From Pseudomonadota bacterium (lineage in GTDB: Bacteria; Pseudomonadota; Alphaproteobacteria; Rhizobiales; Hyphomicrobiaceae), in assembly GCA_023387235.1 (NCBI GenBank), contig JAEWIJ010000282.1:1-11152 (forward strand): a stretch of DNA of 11,152 bases. The letters are read 5' to 3'. Shown here one piece after another: positions 8,077 to 11,152 of this stretch. The notes below the pieces were generated by a model. That model was not told the DNA's origin and made no database searches. It worked only from the letters and a program-made list of their open reading frames with translations. How positions within the stretch are numbered: position 1 is the stretch's first letter; every line of letters begins with the position of its first letter. Position numbers and translations under genes: made by a program.

Positions 8077-8284
8077 GGAAAGTCCTCCGGGGCGCACACG
8101 CGGCAAGACGAAGGTATCCGGTTGCCGCACGGCGCAGCGCCGTCTGGGTTTAGCAGCGGTGCGGCGGCAGCGAAAGGCGATGCAGCTCTGCCCTGCGATA
8201 TTCGCCCTCGCGCTCGCACCAATACCCGCCATCACATAATTGCGACAAACCCGCAGCGGCAGGCCGACGGGCGGGATCGGGAGG
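8077..8284. promoter_or_regulatory. Divergent intergenic region between dehydratase and MFS transporter, with a 15-base palindrome
   Basis: These 208 bases must hold the promoters of the dehydratase gene (minus) and probably the transporter gene (plus). A perfect inverted repeat ACGGCGC-A-GCGCCGT lies at 8129-8143, about 50 bases upstream of the dehydratase start. It could be an operator, but GC-rich palindromes of this size also arise by chance here. A weak minus-strand promoter-like pair (TTGTCG, then TATTGG after 18 bases) sits near the transporter end; I do not call it. The enclosed open frames have no family features. Confidence 0.4.
8083..8088 (-). promoter_or_regulatory. Ribosome binding site of the dehydratase gene
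   Basis: Perfect GGAGGA on the minus strand, 6 nt before the ATG at 8076. It decides the start against the much longer open frame that begins at 8310. Confidence 0.8.
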
Positions 8285-9490
8285 ATGAAGCGCGTGGAGA
8301 CGGTGTCCAAGCCAACAGTCGAGAGCTGGCCACCGAGCCCCGCGATCGGCTATCTCGCGGCGTTCGGCCTTTCGCTCGCCATGGCGGCCAGCATGAGTCT
8401 CGCGCGCTTCGCCTATGCGCTCATTCTGCCGGCCATGCGCAATGATCTCGCGTGGAGCTACACCCAGGCCGGCACGCTCAACACCGCAAATGCCGTCGGG
8501 TATCTTATCGGGGCTGCACTCGCCTATGCGAGCATCCGCCGGCTCGGCCCCAAGATACCTTTCTATGCCGGCCTATGGGGAACGGCGCTGACCGTCCTCG
8601 CAACGGCCTTCACGCGCGACTACACGCTGATCGCGGCGATCCGGATCGCGAGCGGGATCGCTGCGGCCTATGTGTTCGTCACCGGCGGCGTGCTCGCGGC
8701 TCATGTCTTTCCGCTCGATGCGCGGCGCGCGGCCTCGGCGATCGCGATCTACTTCGCCGGCGGCGGTTTGGGACTTTTCATCTCCGCCGTGATGGTCCCG
8801 TGGTTGCTGCACGTGCGCGGCGACGCGGCATGGCCCGAGGCGTGGCTGCTGCTGGGTCTGCTCTGCGGCGCCATGGCGCTCGCGGCGACGCTTGCGGCGC
8901 GGCCCGTACCCGTCGCCCCGCCGGCCCGCCATCCGACGCCATGGGCGAAGGCACCGCTGGCGCCACTCTTCATCGGCTACGGGTGCTTCGCGCTCGGCTA
9001 CTACGCCTACATGACCTTCATCGTCGCCTGGATGCGCGAGCACGGCATGGCCGGCGCTCAAGTCGCGATCGTGTGGGCGGCGCTCGGGCTGTCGACGATC
9101 CTGTCCATGCAGATCTGGGCACGGCCGCTCGCCACATGGCCGGCCGGACGTCCTTTCGCGGCCGTCATGGCGACGGTAGCGGCCGGCGCGGCCCTTCCCC
9201 TGCTGGGCGGCGGGCTACCCGTCATGATCGCCTCCGCGCTCCTGTTCGGCTGCTTCTTCATGGTGCCGGCGTCGCTGACCGCCTTCATCAAATCCTCGAT
9301 GCCGCCCATGCTTTGGGGCGAGGCTTTCGCGGCCTTCACGCTCGTGTTTTCGGTTCTGCAGTGCGTCGGGCCGGCGGCGACGGGCTACCTCGCCGATATC
9401 ACCGGCAGCCTCGCAGCGGGTCTCGGCATTTCCGCCGGCCTCCTGCTTCTGGGTGCTGTGGCCGGCTGGACACAGCGAGACATTGCGTAG
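8285..9490 (+). CDS. MFS transporter, YbfB/YjiJ family
   Basis: A 401-residue inner-membrane protein with about twelve hydrophobic segments, the first from about residue 22 and the last near 378-395. Family signatures are SLARFAYALILPAMRNDL (38-55) after a short cytoplasmic N-terminus, then a Gly/Ala-rich second helix (TANAVGYLIGAALAY), and GCFALGYYAYMTFIVAWM (233-250) opening the second half. A hydrophilic loop at about 206-224 (VPVAPPARHPTPWAK) joins the two six-helix halves. The substrate is unknown for this family. The gene diverges from the dehydratase, which weakly suggests an amino acid or related compound. The ATG at 8285 abuts its GGGAGG ribosome site with no gap, so a GTG at 8294 (spacing 9) may be the real start. 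A clear terminator follows about 105 bases after the stop. Confidence 0.9.
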   Translation: MKRVETVSKPTVESWPPSPAIGYLAAFGLSLAMAASMSLARFAYALILPAMRNDLAWSYTQAGTLNTANAVGYLIGAALAYASIRRLGPKIPFYAGLWGTALTVLATAFTRDYTLIAAIRIASGIAAAYVFVTGGVLAAHVFPLDARRAASAIAIYFAGGGLGLFISAVMVPWLLHVRGDAAWPEAWLLLGLLCGAMALAATLAARPVPVAPPARHPTPWAKAPLAPLFIGYGCFALGYYAYMTFIVAWMREHGMAGAQVAIVWAALGLSTILSMQIWARPLATWPAGRPFAAVMATVAAGAALPLLGGGLPVMIASALLFGCFFMVPASLTAFIKSSMPPMLWGEAFAAFTLVFSVLQCVGPAATGYLADITGSLAAGLGISAGLLLLGAVAGWTQRDIA

Positions 9491-9594
9491 ATCCCCGCAC
9501 CGCAACCTTTAGTTGCATTACGAGTAGAATCCACCCAGGTTCTGCAACGTCCACTTGTGTCCGCTGCACGTGTGGTCCAGACCCGAACTCAGAA

Positions 9595-9635
9595 TGAGGC
9601 GCCAACGTGAACGCATTACGGCGCCTCAATTTTTT
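9595..9635 (+). terminator. Rho-independent terminator after the MFS transporter
   Basis: A perfect 9-bp stem TGAGGCGCC / GGCGCCTCA (9595-9603 with 9620-9628), a 16-nt loop and then a T-rich tract (ATTTTTTAT) are the classic form. The T tract is on the plus strand only, so it ends transcription from the left. The 105 bases between the transporter stop and the stem hold only short imperfect inverted repeats, including GCAAC/GTTGC at 9502-9516. The rest, 9636-9734, carries a 6-bp hairpin GTGGCG/CGCCAC (9659-9673) and the upstream region of the nuclease gene. I see no convincing gene or promoter in it. Confidence 0.85.
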
Positions 9636-9734
9636 ATCAACCACATTGTGACGGGGCAGTGGCGAGCCGCCACGTTTAAGTCTCTACCAGGCCACGCGAA
9701 TCGTCGAGATTTCCCTCCGAAAGGAGAAACCCCG

Positions 9735-10505
9735 ATGCGTGGTCCCCGCGGCCGTCTCGGCCACAGCTTCTATGCAACACCCTGGTTGATCGCCGCCCTT
9801 GCGACACTGACCCTGCTCGCTCCGCTGGCCATGCGGAACGGCACATTCGCCCGCACGCCCGATCAGCCGCAGGCCCGGTCTGCCGCCATCCTCCCCGGTT
9901 CGCCGGCGATCGAGGGCATGGCCCGCGTGCTCGACGGCGATACCATCGAGATTTCCGGCCAGCGCATCCGCCTCGAAGGCATCGACGCCCCTGAAGGCGC
10001 ACAGACGTGCGCCCGCGCCGGCGGCGGCACCTGGCGCTGCGGGCAGGAGGCCTCCAGCGCCCTGCAGAAGCTCATCGGCCGCCAGAGCGTGCGCTGCGAG
10101 AGCCGCGGATCGGACAGCTATGGCCGTATGCTCGGCATCTGCTTCGTCGGCACGACCGACGTCAATGCGGAGATGGTACGGCTCGGATTTGCCTGGGCTT
10201 TCGTCAAATACTCGCGCACGTACGTGGCGCAGGAAGAAGATGCCCGGACGCGGGGCGTCGGCATCTGGCAGGCGCCCACGACGACGGCCTGGGACTACCG
10301 CGCCGGCCGCTGGACGACGGCCGACAATGCCATCCCCGGCGACTGCCCGATCAAGGGCAACATCACGTCCAACGGCCGCATCTACCACATGCCGTGGAGC
10401 CCATGGTACGAGAAGGTGCGCATCGACGAGCGCAAGGGCGAGCGCTGGTTCTGCACCGAGCGTGAAGCCCTGGCGGCGGGGTGGCGGCCTGTCCACATAA
10501 ACTGA
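9735..10505 (+). CDS. Thermonuclease-family (staphylococcal nuclease-like) protein with C-terminal sunset-like domain
   Basis: A 256-residue protein, exported or membrane-anchored, with an N-terminal hydrophobic segment (about 16-33) after a basic stretch. The nuclease fold spans about 58-180 and starts with ARVLDGDTIEISG. The residues matching the catalytic set of staphylococcal nuclease are all there: R79 in IRLEGIDAPEG, with D84 and E87, and R131 in YGRMLG. A calcium-dependent phosphodiesterase acting on DNA or RNA is thus plausible. Cysteines at 92, 102, 121 and 136 could form disulfides outside the cytoplasm. The C-terminus from about C204 (CPIKGNITSNGRIYHMPWSP, then W238, C240 and EREALAAGWRP) matches the short sunset-like domain often attached to rhizobial thermonucleases. 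The ATG at 9735 has AAGGAG 8 nt upstream; the open frame back to 9555 has no support. The biological target is unknown. Confidence 0.92.
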   Translation: MRGPRGRLGHSFYATPWLIAALATLTLLAPLAMRNGTFARTPDQPQARSAAILPGSPAIEGMARVLDGDTIEISGQRIRLEGIDAPEGAQTCARAGGGTWRCGQEASSALQKLIGRQSVRCESRGSDSYGRMLGICFVGTTDVNAEMVRLGFAWAFVKYSRTYVAQEEDARTRGVGIWQAPTTTAWDYRAGRWTTADNAIPGDCPIKGNITSNGRIYHMPWSPWYEKVRIDERKGERWFCTEREALAAGWRPVHIN

Positions 10506-10553
10506 ACGGGCGAAATCGACCGCCACGCGGCGCGCGCCAGCTCGCCTGAAAGG

Positions 10554-10573
10554 GCCGCCTGCGCGGTGTTTTT
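10554..10573 (+). terminator. Possible weak terminator after the nuclease gene
   Basis: A 4-bp CCGC/GCGG stem plus a G-T pair, with a 4-nt loop, is followed by TGTTTTT. The stem is short for an intrinsic terminator, so this is tentative. It sits about 50 bases after the nuclease stop and just before the candidate rpsO promoter. Confidence 0.35.
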
Positions 10574-10598
10574 CCCTCGCCTCGGGTGCGCTTTCGTG

Positions 10599-10604
10599 TA
10601 TAAG
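10599..10604 (+). promoter_or_regulatory. Candidate -10 element of the rpsO promoter
   Basis: TATAAG, preceded directly by GTG, in a GC-rich setting about 180 bases before the rpsO start. No good -35 box is seen at 16-18 bases upstream. Transcription would begin near 10611, just before the first leader hairpin. Confidence 0.45.
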
Positions 10605-10610
10605 GCTGCC

Positions 10611-10782
10611 GTCTTGCGCACCCCTTTCGAGGGGGCGCAGCCCGTAACGCGACCCGGCTGGACGACATCCCGGCTGTGGCCGCAGATGCGGCGCGACATC
10701 TGACCCAGATGCCCAGCTGCCATCATCCGAAAAACACACGTGCGCCCGGCCCGGCCGGACGCCAGAGCAAAAGGACAACCCG
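10611..10782 (+). promoter_or_regulatory. Structured rpsO leader, possible S15 autoregulatory element
   Basis: Four hairpins follow one another. At 10615-10639 TGCGC(A)CCCCT pairs with AGGGGGCGCA, with one bulged A and a TTCG loop. At 10679-10692 GCCGC pairs with GCGGC over an AGAT loop. At 10697-10711 CATCTG pairs with CAGATG over an ACC loop. At 10742-10762 GCGCCCGGC pairs with GCCGGACGC with one mismatch, ending 8 nt before the AAGGA ribosome site (10771-10775). S15 is known to repress its own translation in several bacterial groups by binding leader structures that differ between phyla. That this leader does so is inference. Confidence 0.5.
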
Positions 10783-11052
10783 ATGTCGCTGACGACCGAG
10801 CGCAAGCAAGAAGTGATCAAGAGTTTTGCGACCAAGGACAAGGACACCGGTTCGCCGGAGGTCCAGATTGCCATCCTGACCGAGCGCATCAACGGTCTGG
10901 CTGATCATTTCAAGACGCACAAGAAAGACAACCACTCGCGCCGTGGCCTGCTCAAGATGGTGAGCCAGCGGCGGCGCCTGCTCGACTACGTGCGCGCCAA
11001 GGACGAGGCCCGCTACCAGAAGATCATCGAGCGCCTTGAGCTGCGTCGCTGA
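10783..11052 (+). CDS. rpsO: 30S ribosomal protein S15
   Basis: An 89-residue protein of exactly the usual S15 length. It binds 16S rRNA in the central domain, helps build the platform of the small subunit and contacts 23S rRNA in a subunit bridge. Clear signatures are TGSPEVQIAILTERI (22-36), FKTHKKDNHSRRGLL (43-57) with the conserved H-D-SR residues that bind rRNA, and QRRRLLDYV (62-70). The ATG at 10783 has AAGGA 7 nt upstream. The gene has its own candidate promoter and a structured leader. In most proteobacteria pnp (polynucleotide phosphorylase) follows; the window ends 100 bases after the stop, too soon to see it. Confidence 0.99.
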   Translation: MSLTTERKQEVIKSFATKDKDTGSPEVQIAILTERINGLADHFKTHKKDNHSRRGLLKMVSQRRRLLDYVRAKDEARYQKIIERLELRR

Positions 11053-11071
11053 TCGAAGCTCCAACTGAGAC

Positions 11072-11100
11072 GAGGCGGGATATGAGCTCGAGCCCGCTTT
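11072..11100 (+). terminator. Weak terminator-like hairpin after rpsO
   Basis: GCGGG at 11075-11079 pairs with CCCGC at 11093-11097, extendable by A-T and G-T pairs to about 8 bp. The loop is 13 nt and only TTT follows. It may be a leaky terminator or a 3'-end stabiliser between rpsO and the next gene. Confidence 0.4.
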
Positions 11101-11118
11101 CCGAATGATGCGAACAGG

Positions 11119-11144
11119 CGCCGCGCCCCAGGGGGGGTGCGGCG
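11119..11144 (+). other. Very stable GC hairpin near the window end
   Basis: CGCCGC-G-CCCC (11119-11129) pairs with GGGG-T-GCGGCG (11134-11144), an 11-bp stem with one G-U pair and a 4-nt AGGG loop. No T tract is seen in the 8 bases that remain. The position, between rpsO and the expected pnp, fits either a terminator or an RNA processing site. Confidence 0.55.
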
Positions 11145-11152
11145 GCCCAGCG

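Noticed and set aside
7264..8445. A 393-residue plus-strand open frame across the dehydratase and into the transporter gene
   Set aside because: Antisense shadow of the dehydratase, without family features or a ribosome site.
8452..9597. A 381-residue plus-strand frame inside the MFS gene
   Set aside because: Out-of-frame shadow of the transporter, Arg-rich and lacking membrane segments.
9684..10892. A 402-residue minus-strand open frame over the nuclease and the rpsO leader
   Set aside because: Antisense to the nuclease gene and runs into rpsO. No motif and no ribosome site, and it conflicts with two certain genes.

Overview
The window is GC-rich DNA that looks like an alphaproteobacterial chromosome, most likely of the Hyphomicrobiales. 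This rests on the codon bias, on the type of threonine synthase and M16 peptidase, on the sunset-domain thermonuclease, and on a ribosomal protein S15 gene of the expected form. The genus cannot be told from the sequence. I see no tRNA, rRNA, CRISPR array, insertion sequence or phage gene, and most of the region reads as core chromosome.

Left part (1-8076), all on the minus strand and read from right to left: a PLP-dependent threonine/serine dehydratase; threonine synthase (thrC); an M16 zinc peptidase starting 1 nt after thrC; a RimJ/RimL-type GNAT acetyltransferase; and a large membrane c-di-GMP phosphodiesterase that overlaps the acetyltransferase stop by ATGA. The phosphodiesterase has a signal peptide, a periplasmic domain, seven membrane segments, PAS, a degenerate GGDEF (GGDQF), an intact EAL and a Pro/Gly-rich tail of at least 200 residues. 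The tail is still open at base 1, so the gene is cut by the window edge. No terminator is visible between the five genes, so they may be one transcription unit. The peptidase, acetyltransferase and phosphodiesterase are the most tightly packed downstream of thrC.

Middle (8077-9734): a 208-base divergent promoter region separates the dehydratase from a plus-strand YbfB/YjiJ-family MFS transporter. The transporter is followed by a clear intrinsic terminator at 9595-9635.

Right part (9735-11152), plus strand: an exported or membrane-anchored staphylococcal-nuclease-like protein with a C-terminal sunset-like domain, then rpsO (S15). The rpsO gene has a 277-base upstream region with a candidate -10 element and four successive hairpins, a plausible S15 autoregulatory leader. 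Two more hairpins lie after rpsO, where pnp would be expected just outside the window.

No obviously new multi-gene system is present. The items most worth a second look are the rpsO leader, the Pro-rich tail and degenerate GGDEF of the phosphodiesterase, the nuclease-sunset architecture, the threonine synthesis/breakdown gene pair and the hairpin at 11119-11144.
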